Source: Corynebacterium fournieri (GTDB lineage Bacteria; Actinomycetota; Actinomycetes; Mycobacteriales; Mycobacteriaceae). From it: DNA of 64,000 nt. The stretch's first letter is position 1; every line of letters begins with the position of its first letter. Positions 46,425 through 55,541 of this stretch are shown here, one piece after another. The stretch spans positions 1,612,001 to 1,676,000 of the forward strand of contig NZ_CP047210.1 of the NCBI RefSeq assembly GCF_030408775.1, given 5' to 3'. Position numbers and translations under genes: made by a program. A model generated the notes under the pieces. The model saw nothing but the letters and a program-made list of their open reading frames with translations, was not told the DNA's origin and did no database searches.

Positions 46425-46444
46425 CTACCCCAGGCGCTTCACGG
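46384..46444. repeat. 29-bp direct repeat at the end of the nucleoside hydrolase gene
   Basis: 46384-46412 and 46416-46444 match at all but two or three positions. The second copy contains the last codons and stop of the hydrolase gene, so the first copy looks like a duplicated gene tail. Confidence 0.75.
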
Positions 46445-47408
46445 CGTCGACGACGAGGTCCCAGAAGCGCTCGGTGTCCAGGCGCGTCGCCACGGAGGTG
46501 TTGCAGGCACCCGCAGCGGCACCAGCGTCTGCCGGCGAGGCGCCCGAGGCCATCGCCGCACCGAACGCGCGCAGGTCCGCCACGGTGCGCCCGCGGGTCT
46601 GGGCGCCGGCGAGCTCCACCGTCACCGGCACGGCGACGGTGTCCACCACGGTGGGGTCGATGACGTAGGCGACGGCGCACGGGTCGTGCACCGGCGGGTT
46701 GTCAAAGCCCTGGGCGCCTTTGTAGTTGCGGCGGAACGCGTCGATGAGCCCGACCACGAAATCGCCCGGCGCGGTACCGAGGGAAGCGAAGCGGGACTCG
46801 ACCTCGGGGGTAGCCAGTGCCTGGTGCGTCAGGTCGAGCCCGACCATGACCACGGGCCACGCCTCGCCGAAGACGATCGCGGCGGCTTCCGGGTCGACGG
46901 CGATGTTGAACTCCGCCGACGGGGAGAAGTTGCCGGCCCCGTAGGCGCCGCCCATGAGCACGACCTCGCGCACACGGGTAACGATGCGCGGCTCCAGGCG
47001 CGCCGCCAGGGCGATGTTGGTCAGCGGCCCGGTGGGCACCAGAGTTACGGTTCCCGGTTCTTCGCGCATGAGCGTATCGACGATCCACTGGACCGCCCCG
47101 GCTTCCTCCGCCTCAACCGCCGGTTCCGGCAGCTCGAAGCCGTGGATTTCCATCCCGGAATCTCCGTGGATGTCGGTGGCGGTGACGACGTCGTTAAGCA
47201 ATGGCCGCGTCACGCCGCGGTAGACGGGCACGTCGTGCAGCCCCGCGACGGTGAGCACCTGCTGGGCGTTGCGCGTGACGTGGTCGATGGTGTGGTTGCC
47301 GCCGACGGTGGTCAGGCCGAGCAGCTCGATGTCCGGGTTGCCGACAGCCAACAGGATGGCCACGGCGTCGTCATGGCCGGGGTCGCAGTCCAGGATGATC
47401 TTACGCAC
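46425..47408 (-). CDS. uriH: inosine-uridine preferring nucleoside hydrolase
   Basis: A 327-residue nucleoside hydrolase. The calcium-binding DCDPGHDDA motif opens the protein, and VLMGGAYGAGNFSPSAEFNIAVDPEAA and the HDPCAVAYV segment complete the site. It releases ribose from uridine or similar nucleosides. Next to the MFS gene, it matches the uriT-uriH pair of C. glutamicum, although the regulator and ribokinase of that operon are not here. GTG start overlapping the transporter stop by eight bases. Confidence 0.9.
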   Translation of the reverse strand: MRKIILDCDPGHDDAVAILLAVGNPDIELLGLTTVGGNHTIDHVTRNAQQVLTVAGLHDVPVYRGVTRPLLNDVVTATDIHGDSGMEIHGFELPEPAVEAEEAGAVQWIVDTLMREEPGTVTLVPTGPLTNIALAARLEPRIVTRVREVVLMGGAYGAGNFSPSAEFNIAVDPEAAAIVFGEAWPVVMVGLDLTHQALATPEVESRFASLGTAPGDFVVGLIDAFRRNYKGAQGFDNPPVHDPCAVAYVIDPTVVDTVAVPVTVELAGAQTRGRTVADLRAFGAAMASGASPADAGAAAGACNTSVATRLDTERFWDLVVDAVKRLG

Positions 47409-48843
47409 GGGCAGCCATATCCTCCGCGGCGAGCGTGTCCGGCACCGTCTCCGGCTTCGGGATGAGGAAGGATGCGGCGAACGCGCAGCCCAGCAGGATC
47501 GCGCCGGCGATCATGCCCGCGCGGTAGCTGCCGTTGGTGGCGGTGAACACCGCGAAGATGATGGTGAACGACAGGCCTGCGCCCAGGTTGAACGCGCCGC
47601 CGTTGAGGCCCGGCAGGTAGCCCTGGTTGTGCTTCGGGGCGAGCACGACGCCAAGCGAGCCGAGCATGATGTTGCCCATGCCGGCGTAGGTGATGCCGGC
47701 GAGGACGGACACTGCGAGCAGCATCGCGTGCGTGGGGTTGCCCACCACGACGGTGCCGAAGAGCACGGACAGGGCCGCGCCGGCGATGCCGATCTGGAGG
47801 ATGATCTTGTAGCCCACGCGGCCGGCCAGCCAGCCGGCGACCGGGCCCATGAGCAGGCCGGCCAGCGCGTACGGGGTCAGCGTCCACCAGGACACCACAC
47901 CGGCGGACATGCCGGGGCCGTTGACCTCGTCCTGCGCGAGGTTGGGCACCAGGCCGTTCATCACGGCGAACACGCCGGTCATGGTCAGCGTGGTGGTCAA
48001 AAGCAGCGCCCAGGTGCGGCGCTGCGCCAGCAGGTCGGTGGACATCAGCGGGTGCGGGCTGGCCTTCTCCGTGCGCCAGAACCACACCAGTGAAGCAATG
48101 CCGATAACCAGCAGGATGATGACCATGACCCAGTTCGCGGCGGCCAGCGCGCCGGCCTCGTTGAGTGCGGTGAGGATGGTCGCGGCACCGACGACCAGGC
48201 CGACAACGCCCTTCCAGTCCATGGGCTGCAGCTGGTCGGACTTGGTCTCCGGCACGCCGAACTGCACGGCGAAGACGGCAATCAGCGCGGCGGCGCCGAT
48301 GACCCAGAAGAGGGAGCGGAAACCGAAGGCGTCGGTAAGCCACCCGCCGAGGAGGGCGTCGATACCCGCGATGCCGCCGTTGACGGAGGTGAGAATGCCC
48401 ACCAGGAGCGCGAACTGCTTCTCCTCGCGCACCGCCTGGCGCAACATCACAGACGTCAGCGCGACGGTCGGGCCCGACACGCCCTGGATCACGCGGCCGA
48501 TGAACAGCATGGTCACGTTGGTGGCCAGCGCGGCGACGATCGAGCCGATGACGGTGACGACCATCATGCCGACGAGCACCTTGCGACGGCCGATCAGGTC
48601 ACCCCAGCGCGGCATGAACAGCGCGAACACGGCTGCCGCGGTGAAAAACGCGGTCTGCGTCATGCCGATCTGCGCGGTGGTGGCGTTCAGGTCGGCTTCC
48701 ATGGTGGCGAGCGCCGGAGCAAGCATCGACGCATTGAGCTGGAACGCGAAGACGGCGACCAGCAACGCCGTCATCAGAGGCACGACCTGATTGGTCGGCA
48801 GCTTTTGCCCCGCGGCTGGCAGCGGGGTGTTCGTCGTAGTCAT
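47401..48843 (-). CDS. uriT: MFS transporter, probable nucleoside importer
   Basis: A 480-residue MFS protein with 12-14 hydrophobic segments and the loop motif GDLIGRRKVLVG. It resembles drug:H+ antiporter family members. Its overlap with the nucleoside hydrolase suggests uridine uptake as for C. glutamicum UriT; the symbol is an inference from that pairing. ATG start. Confidence 0.85.
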   Translation of the reverse strand: MTTTNTPLPAAGQKLPTNQVVPLMTALLVAVFAFQLNASMLAPALATMEADLNATTAQIGMTQTAFFTAAAVFALFMPRWGDLIGRRKVLVGMMVVTVIGSIVAALATNVTMLFIGRVIQGVSGPTVALTSVMLRQAVREEKQFALLVGILTSVNGGIAGIDALLGGWLTDAFGFRSLFWVIGAAALIAVFAVQFGVPETKSDQLQPMDWKGVVGLVVGAATILTALNEAGALAAANWVMVIILLVIGIASLVWFWRTEKASPHPLMSTDLLAQRRTWALLLTTTLTMTGVFAVMNGLVPNLAQDEVNGPGMSAGVVSWWTLTPYALAGLLMGPVAGWLAGRVGYKIILQIGIAGAALSVLFGTVVVGNPTHAMLLAVSVLAGITYAGMGNIMLGSLGVVLAPKHNQGYLPGLNGGAFNLGAGLSFTIIFAVFTATNGSYRAGMIAGAILLGCAFAASFLIPKPETVPDTLAAEDMAARA

Positions 48844-48911
48844 GGGTGCAGTTTAAAACATGCAGCGCAGATGGCTCATCTCAGAAACTGCGCGGGGGCC
48901 TTTGTCTCCCC

Positions 48912-49709
48912 CTACCCCAGCGCCTCCCACAGCGCCGTGTTGGTCTCCTGCCACAGCGGCTTGGCCCAGTCGCCGAACTCGCGGTCCGTGAGCACCACGC
49001 ACGCCTGGTCGCCGGCGACCCAGAGGTAGGTCCCCGCCATACCGAAGTGGCCGACGGTGCCTTCGGGCATGCCGTCGCCGGTCCAGTGCGGGGATTTGTC
49101 GGCCTTGATCTCAAAACCCAGGCCCCACGGGCAGGGCTTCTGCATGCCGTAGCCGGGCACCACGCCGCGCAGGTCGCCGAATTGGTTGGAAAAGGCCTCG
49201 CGAACCGTTGACGGATCCAGAAGACGCGGCGAGAGGAGCTCGCCTGCGAATGCAGAAAGGTCGTCGACGGTGGAGCGCCCGCCGTGGCCAGCCGAGCCGT
49301 AGATCTCGGTCTTGGTCATCCCGAGCGGCTCAAAGACACCTTCGCGGGCATAGTCGGCGAAGGGGATGCCGGTGGTCTCTGCAACGTGGTCCGCAAGGAT
49401 TTCGTAGCCGGCCGAGGAGTAGATGCGTCGCTCCCCCGGTGCCTTTTGTGGCTCTCGGGAATCGAAGCCGACGCCGGAAGCGTGCGCGAGCAGGTGGCGG
49501 ACGGTGGCACCCTCCGGCCCGGCGGCGTCGTCGAGCTCGAATGCCCCCTCTTCGACTGCGAGGAGCACGGCGTAGGCGGAGAGGAGCTTGGTCACGCTGG
49601 CGAGCTCGAAGACGCGGTCGGTGTCGCCGAACTGAGATTCGGTGTCGCCGACAAGTGCCGCCGCGACGTTGTCTACCGGCCAGTCCTGGAAAAACTTCTC
49701 GAGCTGCAT
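48912..49709 (-). CDS. beta-lactamase-fold serine hydrolase
   Basis: A 265-residue cytoplasmic-looking member of the class C/DD-peptidase fold. SVTK provides the nucleophile-lysine pair, YSSAGY the Tyr motif, and HFGMAG the third motif. No signal peptide is present, unlike true beta-lactamases. I start at ATG 49709; upstream in-frame sequence runs into IS3 copy 2, whose end lies 83 bases before the start and may have replaced or affected the promoter. Confidence 0.87.
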   Translation of the reverse strand: MQLEKFFQDWPVDNVAAALVGDTESQFGDTDRVFELASVTKLLSAYAVLLAVEEGAFELDDAAGPEGATVRHLLAHASGVGFDSREPQKAPGERRIYSSAGYEILADHVAETTGIPFADYAREGVFEPLGMTKTEIYGSAGHGGRSTVDDLSAFAGELLSPRLLDPSTVREAFSNQFGDLRGVVPGYGMQKPCPWGLGFEIKADKSPHWTGDGMPEGTVGHFGMAGTYLWVAGDQACVVLTDREFGDWAKPLWQETNTALWEALG

Positions 49710-49841
49710 GAGCCCCACCCTACGTGCGCGCAACGGACCACGGCGTCGGCCCGAGCTCGGCCCCAGGCGCGTTGCGGAATTGTTCACTCGGCGGGTCTGC
49801 GGACTTCCTGTGAACCACACTGGTGGCCGTTGTGTTGTTGG

Positions 49842-50885
49842 CTAGGTGGTTTTGGCTATGTTTCGTTGTTTAGCCAGGGTTGTGTATTGCCCGTCTGGTC
49901 CGGTGGTGAGTCTGCCAAAGACGAACCAGTCCAGATAATCGTCAAGATACTTCATAAACTCCTCGGTTGTGTGCTTTTCGGGGCGAATTCCACTGGCGTG
50001 AAGTTCGCGCTTGATGGTGCCGAAGAACCCTTCTACTCGGGCGTTGTCGCCGCTGTTGCCGAGCCGGGATAGGGACGGCACCATCAACCAGGCGTTATCG
50101 CACGGGTTCTCCTCTGTGCAATGTGTGCATTGTTGCCTGTCGTGACTGATATCAGTCAGTCGGTCAACCCAATCGATGTGGCGGTAGTGCCAGCCACGGT
50201 CGGTGTGCAGTTCGGGGCGTTGTCCTGGTTGTATTTGCTCGAGCCCAGCTTCAAGCATCGTGTTGGTCAGCAACGCCGCTGGTCGCGTTGCGCAGGTGTA
50301 CGCGATGGGCATGTTGTCGTGGAAGTCGATCAGCGGGCTAAAAAAGACTTTGCCGTCAGCGCATTGAAACGCGGTGATGTCGGTGCCGAGTCTTTGATTT
50401 GGCGCATCGGCATAGAAATCGTGTACCAGATCCTTCCTGCCCGCCTGCCTGCGACGATGCGCCTGCGAACGATATCTTTGCGAGACGTGGGTGCCATTTT
50501 TTGTGACAGTGTCGATGTCTCCAACCAGACATCGATTTGCTGGGCGATGCGCAGTTTCGCCCTTGTACGAGCTGTAGCGCTTCGTGCGTTTCATCTTCGG
50601 CTGCAGGTGTTCTTCGCGCATGATCGTGCGAATCGATTTTTCCCCCAGCGACAGACCGTTCGCTTTGCACACTTCACTCACGCGGCGGTAGCCGTAGACC
50701 ATGCGGTTGCCCTCACAGGCGGCGGTAACCATTGCCTTGGCCTGGCCTTTTCGGTCGACTAGAGGGTGTTTTAACCGCTTGCATGCCGACTTGTAGGTGT
50801 TGTACTTCAATCCGTAGTAGGCGCAGCAACGCGTTACTTGGTATCCGACGTCCCGGAGTCGTCTGACAGCCGTAGCGACGACCAC
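49842..50885 (-). CDS. IS3-family OrfB transposase (copy 2)
   Basis: Same 347-residue protein as in copy 1, with intact D169, D229 and E285. Confidence 0.93.
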   Translation of the reverse strand: MVVATAVRRLRDVGYQVTRCCAYYGLKYNTYKSACKRLKHPLVDRKGQAKAMVTAACEGNRMVYGYRRVSEVCKANGLSLGEKSIRTIMREEHLQPKMKRTKRYSSYKGETAHRPANRCLVGDIDTVTKNGTHVSQRYRSQAHRRRQAGRKDLVHDFYADAPNQRLGTDITAFQCADGKVFFSPLIDFHDNMPIAYTCATRPAALLTNTMLEAGLEQIQPGQRPELHTDRGWHYRHIDWVDRLTDISHDRQQCTHCTEENPCDNAWLMVPSLSRLGNSGDNARVEGFFGTIKRELHASGIRPEKHTTEEFMKYLDDYLDWFVFGRLTTGPDGQYTTLAKQRNIAKTT

Positions 50886-51520
50886 GCTGTCGAGCGTCTC
50901 CGGGTTTGCGCTTTTCCCTCAGATTCCATCACCGCCTCAAACAGCGCTTTATCCGCCAGACGCATAAACCGCTCTTGACGCAACAGGTCTTTGAGGGTCT
51001 CAACGTCATCCGGCAACGCTGCCTCATCAAACGGAGCTGTTGGCTGCTCATGGTTGCGTGAATATGCACTCTCATCGCGCGGGGCGCGTTGTGATTGACG
51101 TTGTGTTTCGGCCTTCTTGCGCTTGCGTTTTTGGGCTTCGTGGTGTTCTTTCACACGCGCCAGTGTCGCCTGTTCTATCTCCTGCGGTGTCATCCCACGC
51201 CGCGAACCCGCATCCGGAGCGAACTTGTGCGTCCACGCCGCCACGGAACTCGCAGCGACCCGAAAACGCCATCCAATCTCGCGGGTGGATGCCGACGTTG
51301 TCACATTCGCCCGAACGACCTCAGCAATCAACTCGGCAGAACGCCAACCTTTATCGACCCCGCTGCCATGACGGGCGTTGCGTGCCCATCCCGAAATTGA
51401 AGCGGTAGAAGGAACAGACCTACATTCCTCCCGAATCAACTGCGCACGAACCTGCGAAGCAGCAAGCCCCTGCCCCGAAAGCTCAACGGCACGCTGCCGT
51501 ACCTCCGGCGGATAACTCAT
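50834..51520 (-). CDS. IS3-family OrfA (copy 2)
   Basis: Same 228-residue protein as in copy 1. Slippery heptamer at 50912-50918 on the minus strand. Confidence 0.93.
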   Translation of the reverse strand: MSYPPEVRQRAVELSGQGLAASQVRAQLIREECRSVPSTASISGWARNARHGSGVDKGWRSAELIAEVVRANVTTSASTREIGWRFRVAASSVAAWTHKFAPDAGSRRGMTPQEIEQATLARVKEHHEAQKRKRKKAETQRQSQRAPRDESAYSRNHEQPTAPFDEAALPDDVETLKDLLRQERFMRLADKALFEAVMESEGKAQTRRRSTAWSSLRLSDDSGTSDTK

Positions 51521-51692
51521 CCTCGAACTCCGATCCCGACGACCGATGGTTCACAGGAAGTCCGCAGACCCCGGCGATGAATAGGATCGCACCCGGTTGC
51601 TAGATAATTCACTTTCCGCAGGTGGCAAATCGGCGCCTGCTAAAAAATTCACTGGCCGGCACGCTGCGAGTGAACTTTTCTGCTCTCCGAAG

Positions 51693-52307
51693 CTAGAACG
51701 GCAGCGCCACGCCCGGGATCAGGCCCGCAGACGCTGCAAACGCCGCGCCGGCACCCAACACGGCCAGCAGGGCGACAACAATGCCGGCGATCTTGCCCGG
51801 TGCGAGGGCGAGGTCCAGGCTCGACGGTGCTGCCGGCACGGGGCGGTTGACCTCCCTGCCGCAGTCCTGGAAGCGCTGCGTCGTGTAGGAGGCGGCCGAC
51901 TTGAAGTAGGCGACCTCACCCGCGCTGAACGGGGTGTCAAGGGTGGTGGGTGCGCCGGTGTCGGAGCTGCCCAGGTCCTCGGCGATAACGGAGCTTGCGG
52001 TGTGGTCTTCGACTGGCCAGAGGGAGTCTTTGTCGATGTCCTTCAGCGTGCCCCAGCCGTTGTCTTCCAGCCCGGCGCGCAGCGTGTCCTGCTCCTTCTT
52101 CCAAAGCGCAACCGCGTCGGCGCGGTCGCCGGAGTGGTAGAGGATGTCGTCCGCGTGCAGCCCCGCGGCGAGCGCCGGGATTTGGTCCACGTTGTATTCG
52201 ATCACGCAGACACGGGAGAAGCCCGGGTCCACAGTCTCTGCCACGCCGGCAGGAGCAACAAGGGCAACGGTGCAGGCCGCAACGGCCGCGGCAAAAGTTT
52301 TACGCAT
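51693..52307 (-). CDS. secreted protein with C-terminal membrane helix
   Basis: A 204-residue protein starting MRKTFAAAVAACTVALVAPAG, a signal peptide cut near residue 24. A mature domain with two cysteines follows, then a transmembrane helix (IAGIVVALLAVLGAGAAFAA). It shares this layout with the proteins at 39517 and 56850. The start is 10 bases after the DUF4230 stop, so the two form an operon. Function unknown. Confidence 0.78.
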   Translation of the reverse strand: MRKTFAAAVAACTVALVAPAGVAETVDPGFSRVCVIEYNVDQIPALAAGLHADDILYHSGDRADAVALWKKEQDTLRAGLEDNGWGTLKDIDKDSLWPVEDHTASSVIAEDLGSSDTGAPTTLDTPFSAGEVAYFKSAASYTTQRFQDCGREVNRPVPAAPSSLDLALAPGKIAGIVVALLAVLGAGAAFAASAGLIPGVALPF

Positions 52308-52317
52308 GCACGAAAGA

Positions 52318-52983
52318 TTACTCGACAAGCGTCACGCGCACCTGGTAGTCCTCCATGTCCGTTCCGGCCACCAGTGCCTCCACGTGCGCCCGCGCGAGTT
52401 CCTCGGCGCGCTGTCCGGCGCGGTCGAGCAGCCCAGCCGAAACAGCCTTCTCGCGCGCGTCGTTCTCCCGGTCGGCAATGAAGCCGGTGACGTCTTCGAC
52501 GCGCAGTTGGTTGATGGGGTTCATGGTTTGGTCGTACACCTTCACGCTGTCGGCGTCGATGTGGGATTCGAGCACCTCCGCTTTCGGCAAAGTGATTTCG
52601 ATGGTGTGGTTGCCGGAGGTGACGTCGATAAGCGAAGCATCGCGGATGCCGGCGGTGACGCGCCCGTCGTAGGTGACCAGGAAGTTGCGGCCGGTGAACG
52701 GCACGTGCACGCCGAGCACCTCGAGGCCAGCCTGGTCGAACTTGCCCACGTCCGAAAACGCGTATTCCTCGGTGGCGAGCTCGGCGATGTCGCTGAGCTG
52801 CGCACCGATGGTGGTCGACTCGACCTTTTCCTCCCCCATCCCGAATAGCGCCGGGCGGGTCAGCGCCACGACGAGCGCCACAACGGCGACCACCGCGATG
52901 ACCGAGGTCAGCGCACCAAAGCAACCGGCGCCGCGGAGGGTTGGACGGGTGTCGCGCGGGGAAATCTGCAATTTCGTACTCAC
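52318..52983 (-). CDS. DUF4230 family membrane-anchored protein
   Basis: A 221-residue protein with one N-terminal transmembrane helix (about residues 25-45) and a DUF4230 domain, recognised from AELATEEYAFSDVGKF and the ITLPKAEVLESHID segment. The function is unknown. GTG start; it diverges from the AbgT transporter gene with a shared 83-base promoter region. Confidence 0.83.
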   Translation of the reverse strand: MSTKLQISPRDTRPTLRGAGCFGALTSVIAVVAVVALVVALTRPALFGMGEEKVESTTIGAQLSDIAELATEEYAFSDVGKFDQAGLEVLGVHVPFTGRNFLVTYDGRVTAGIRDASLIDVTSGNHTIEITLPKAEVLESHIDADSVKVYDQTMNPINQLRVEDVTGFIADRENDAREKAVSAGLLDRAGQRAEELARAHVEALVAGTDMEDYQVRVTLVE

Positions 52984-52990
52984 TTCGTTT

Positions 52991-53018
52991 ACCTTACTTC
53001 GCTATGAAAATGTAAGGT
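52991..53018. promoter_or_regulatory. candidate operator between DUF4230 and abgT
   Basis: ACCTTAC (52991-52997) and GTAAGGT (53012-53018) are perfect inverted half-sites 14 bases apart. Next to it AAGGTG/CACCTT forms a short hairpin ending in T. It lies 48 bases before the abgT start. Confidence 0.5.
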
Positions 53019-53066
53019 GGCTCTCACCTTTTTACGACGAATTATCGCCGACCAGGAAGACCCACC

Positions 53067-54701
53067 ATGACTGGATCAACCAAAGTAGAAAACGGCCTGC
53101 AAGAACGGGCGGACCGCAAAGACAACAATCAGCGCCAGGAGGGCATGCCTGGCTTCCTGGGCTGGATTGAAAGGATCGGCAACAAACTACCGGATCCGTT
53201 CTGGCTGTTTGTCATCCTCGCCGGAGTGGTGGCGGTGTCCTCGTGGATTGCAGAGAAGGCCGGACTGTCCGCAGTGGACCCCGCCTCCGGCGAGGAGATC
53301 CACGTCGAATCCCTGCTCACCGGCGAAAACATCTCGCGCATGGTCACCGACGCGGTGGAGAATTTCATCGCCTTCCCGCCGCTGGGTGTGATCCTGGCTG
53401 TCATGCTGGGCGTGGCCGTGGCGGAACAGACGGGGCTGTTGGCCGCGATGGTGCGCGCGATGGTGGACAAGGTCAGCCCGAAGATGCTCACCTTCATGGT
53501 GGCGCTGGCGGGTGTGACCGGCTCGGTGGCCTCGGACGCCATCTACGTCATCATCATCCCGCTGGGTGCGATGGCCTTCCACGCCGTGGGCCGCTCCCCT
53601 GTCGTGGGCGCGATGGTGGCGTTTGCCGCCTCCTCTGCTGGCTTCAATGCCTCGTTGATTCTGAACATCACGGATCTGCTGCTCGCCGGCATTTCCACCT
53701 CGGCGGCGCAGCTTGTAGACCAAACCTACGAGGTCTCCCCGCTTGCCAACATCTTCTTCGTCATCCCGTCGGCAGTGGTGCTGTCGCTGATTATCACGGC
53801 GGTGACAGAATTGTACGTCGATAAGAAAGCTCAGGGCCTGGTCGACCACGACGCTATCGACGAGGGCGAGCTGCAGATGGACGAGTCCAACCAGCCCGAC
53901 GACGCCCACCTGACCGACGACGATGACCTCACCCTCACCCCGCTGGAGCGCAAGGGCCTGAACTGGGCCGGCATCACGCTCGTGGTGTGCCTGGCCGCCT
54001 ACTTCGCGCTGCTGTTCATCCCGGGCTCGCCCTTCGCCCGCCCCGAGGAGGGCTTCATGGAGTCCCCGCTGATCCGCGCCATCGCCGTGCCGATCACCCT
54101 CATCTTCTTCGCCACCGGCTTGGTCTACGGCCTGATCGTGGGCACGGTCAAAGAAGCGGCGGACGTGCCCAAGTTCATGGCCAAGGGCCTGGAGTCCCTG
54201 CTGCCCATTCTGGTGCTGTTCTTCGCCGTTTCCCAGTTCCTGGCGTGGTTCCAGTGGTCCAACTTGGGCCCCTGGACGGCCATCAAGGGCTCGGAGCTGC
54301 TGCAGTCTTGGGACCTGCCCAACGTCGTGCTCTTCGCAGCCTTCGTGCTGATGGTCACCCTGATCAACCTGTTCATCACCTCCGGCTCCGCGCAGTGGGC
54401 GCTGATGGCGCCGGTGGTCGTGCCGATGATGATGTACGTGGACGTCTCGCCTGAGGTGACCCAGATGCTCTACCGCATCGGCGACTCCCCCTCCAACATC
54501 ATCACCCCGATGTCGCCCTACTTCGCCCTCGCACTGACCTTCCTGCAGAAGTACTACAAGAAGGCCGGCGTGGGCACCCTGATGTCGCTGGCCCTGCCGT
54601 ACTCGATGTGCATGCTGATCGGCTGGTTCCTTTTCTTCCTGCTGTGGTACTTCCTGGGCATCCCGCTCGGCCCGGGTGCGCCGATGGGCTACCAGGTGTA
54701 G
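53067..54701 (+). CDS. AbgT family transporter
   Basis: A 544-residue membrane protein of the AbgT/MtrF family. The N-terminal GWIERIGNKLPDPFWLFV, the hairpin region GVTGSVASDAIYVIIIPLGA and the C-terminal GDSPSNIITPMSPYF motif are diagnostic. E. coli AbgT imports p-aminobenzoyl-glutamate; MtrF exports drugs and sulfonamides. The gene is single, with no abgA/B hydrolase next to it. Confidence 0.92.
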   Translation: MTGSTKVENGLQERADRKDNNQRQEGMPGFLGWIERIGNKLPDPFWLFVILAGVVAVSSWIAEKAGLSAVDPASGEEIHVESLLTGENISRMVTDAVENFIAFPPLGVILAVMLGVAVAEQTGLLAAMVRAMVDKVSPKMLTFMVALAGVTGSVASDAIYVIIIPLGAMAFHAVGRSPVVGAMVAFAASSAGFNASLILNITDLLLAGISTSAAQLVDQTYEVSPLANIFFVIPSAVVLSLIITAVTELYVDKKAQGLVDHDAIDEGELQMDESNQPDDAHLTDDDDLTLTPLERKGLNWAGITLVVCLAAYFALLFIPGSPFARPEEGFMESPLIRAIAVPITLIFFATGLVYGLIVGTVKEAADVPKFMAKGLESLLPILVLFFAVSQFLAWFQWSNLGPWTAIKGSELLQSWDLPNVVLFAAFVLMVTLINLFITSGSAQWALMAPVVVPMMMYVDVSPEVTQMLYRIGDSPSNIITPMSPYFALALTFLQKYYKKAGVGTLMSLALPYSMCMLIGWFLFFLLWYFLGIPLGPGAPMGYQV

Positions 54702-54712
54702 GCAGTGGCTTG

Positions 54713-54746
54713 AAGGCCCGGTTGCGTTTGTGCAGCCGGGCCTTTT
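54713..54746 (+). terminator. terminator of abgT-like gene
   Basis: AAGGCCCGGTTGC (54713-54725) pairs with GCAGCCGGGCCTT with one bulge, followed by TTTT. Confidence 0.9.
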
Positions 54747-54854
54747 GCTTTGCGACGAGCCTTCGGTGCGAACGTCTGTTCCAATTTCCAGCGGGAATGT
54801 CGACACCGTGCGCTATTTTCAGCTCCACACCCGACGAGGCCGGAAGGAGCCACC

Positions 54855-55541
54855 ATGACAACACCGTCCCCCATCGAGAACACAACGATCATCCCGCCCA
54901 GTGAAGCCAAAGAATACCTAGCAAAGCGCGATATCGATGCAGACTGCCTTTCCACTGCCCTCACCGAGGGCCTCGCGCAGCGGCAGAACTGCGAGGTGTA
55001 CCACCCCGTGACTGCCCCTGGGTACTACCAGTGGTCCGAGACTAACTTCTCCATCCGAAAGTTCCATTGCGAAAGTAACAACTGGAAAATAGCGAACCCG
55101 GACAACCGCCCGCTCCTTGTCCACGTTGATAAGCAAACGAAGTTCGTCGCAGCCGCTGGCAACTCAGCTACCGGCCTCCGGGAAGCTGCACCAGGTTTGG
55201 CGCGAAGAAAAGGGGTTTCAACCATTCAATCTGTCAACGCGTCAAACCAGCTTCAGATAGGGCTGGGGCCCTTCACACCCGCGTCGCATACGCCTGACGC
55301 CCGCCACACTCCCCCGCCAGGTGAATGGCTGCTTCTGTACTTTTATGATGAGGAGCATGAAGAGCTCCGTAGCGAGTTCTCACGCCCAGCCTCAATTTCC
55401 GAGGACGGAGAAGTCGAGGCGTGGGACGTTAGAGTTCTGCTCAAACCGATTCATCCGGAATTCGCTATGGCCCAGCCAGACCTTTTCGGGACCGAGGACG
55501 ATGACATTGACTTCACAATCTCACGTGCAAGCGGAGACTAA
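54855..55541 (+). CDS. unknown protein paired with XRE/ImmA-IrrE gene
   Basis: A 228-residue soluble protein not assigned to a family. A short N-terminal helical part (SEAKEYLAKRDIDADCL) is followed by conserved-looking segments NCEVYHPVTAPGYYQWSET and PPPGEWLLLYFYDEEHEELR. A GGAAGGAG ribosome site precedes the ATG. Its last 41 bases overlap the XRE/ImmA gene, so the two form a coupled two-gene module. This arrangement fits a toxin-antitoxin or stress-response pair, but the role is an inference. Confidence 0.8.
   Translation: MTTPSPIENTTIIPPSEAKEYLAKRDIDADCLSTALTEGLAQRQNCEVYHPVTAPGYYQWSETNFSIRKFHCESNNWKIANPDNRPLLVHVDKQTKFVAAAGNSATGLREAAPGLARRKGVSTIQSVNASNQLQIGLGPFTPASHTPDARHTPPPGEWLLLYFYDEEHEELRSEFSRPASISEDGEVEAWDVRVLLKPIHPEFAMAQPDLFGTEDDDIDFTISRASGD

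Larger units (their letters stand above)
49793..51571 (-). mobile_element. IS3-family insertion sequence, copy 2
   Basis: A 1779-bp element in reverse orientation with the same terminal repeats as copy 1, flanked by the 4-bp direct repeat CGGC (49789-49792 and 51572-51575). Encoded proteins are the same as those of copy 1 throughout, so the two copies diverged very recently. Confidence 0.95.

Noticed and set aside
37678-51571. Composite transposon made by the two IS3 copies
   Set aside because: Each copy has its own 4-bp target duplication, and the outer flanks (GGCC and CGGC) differ, so the segment did not move as one unit.
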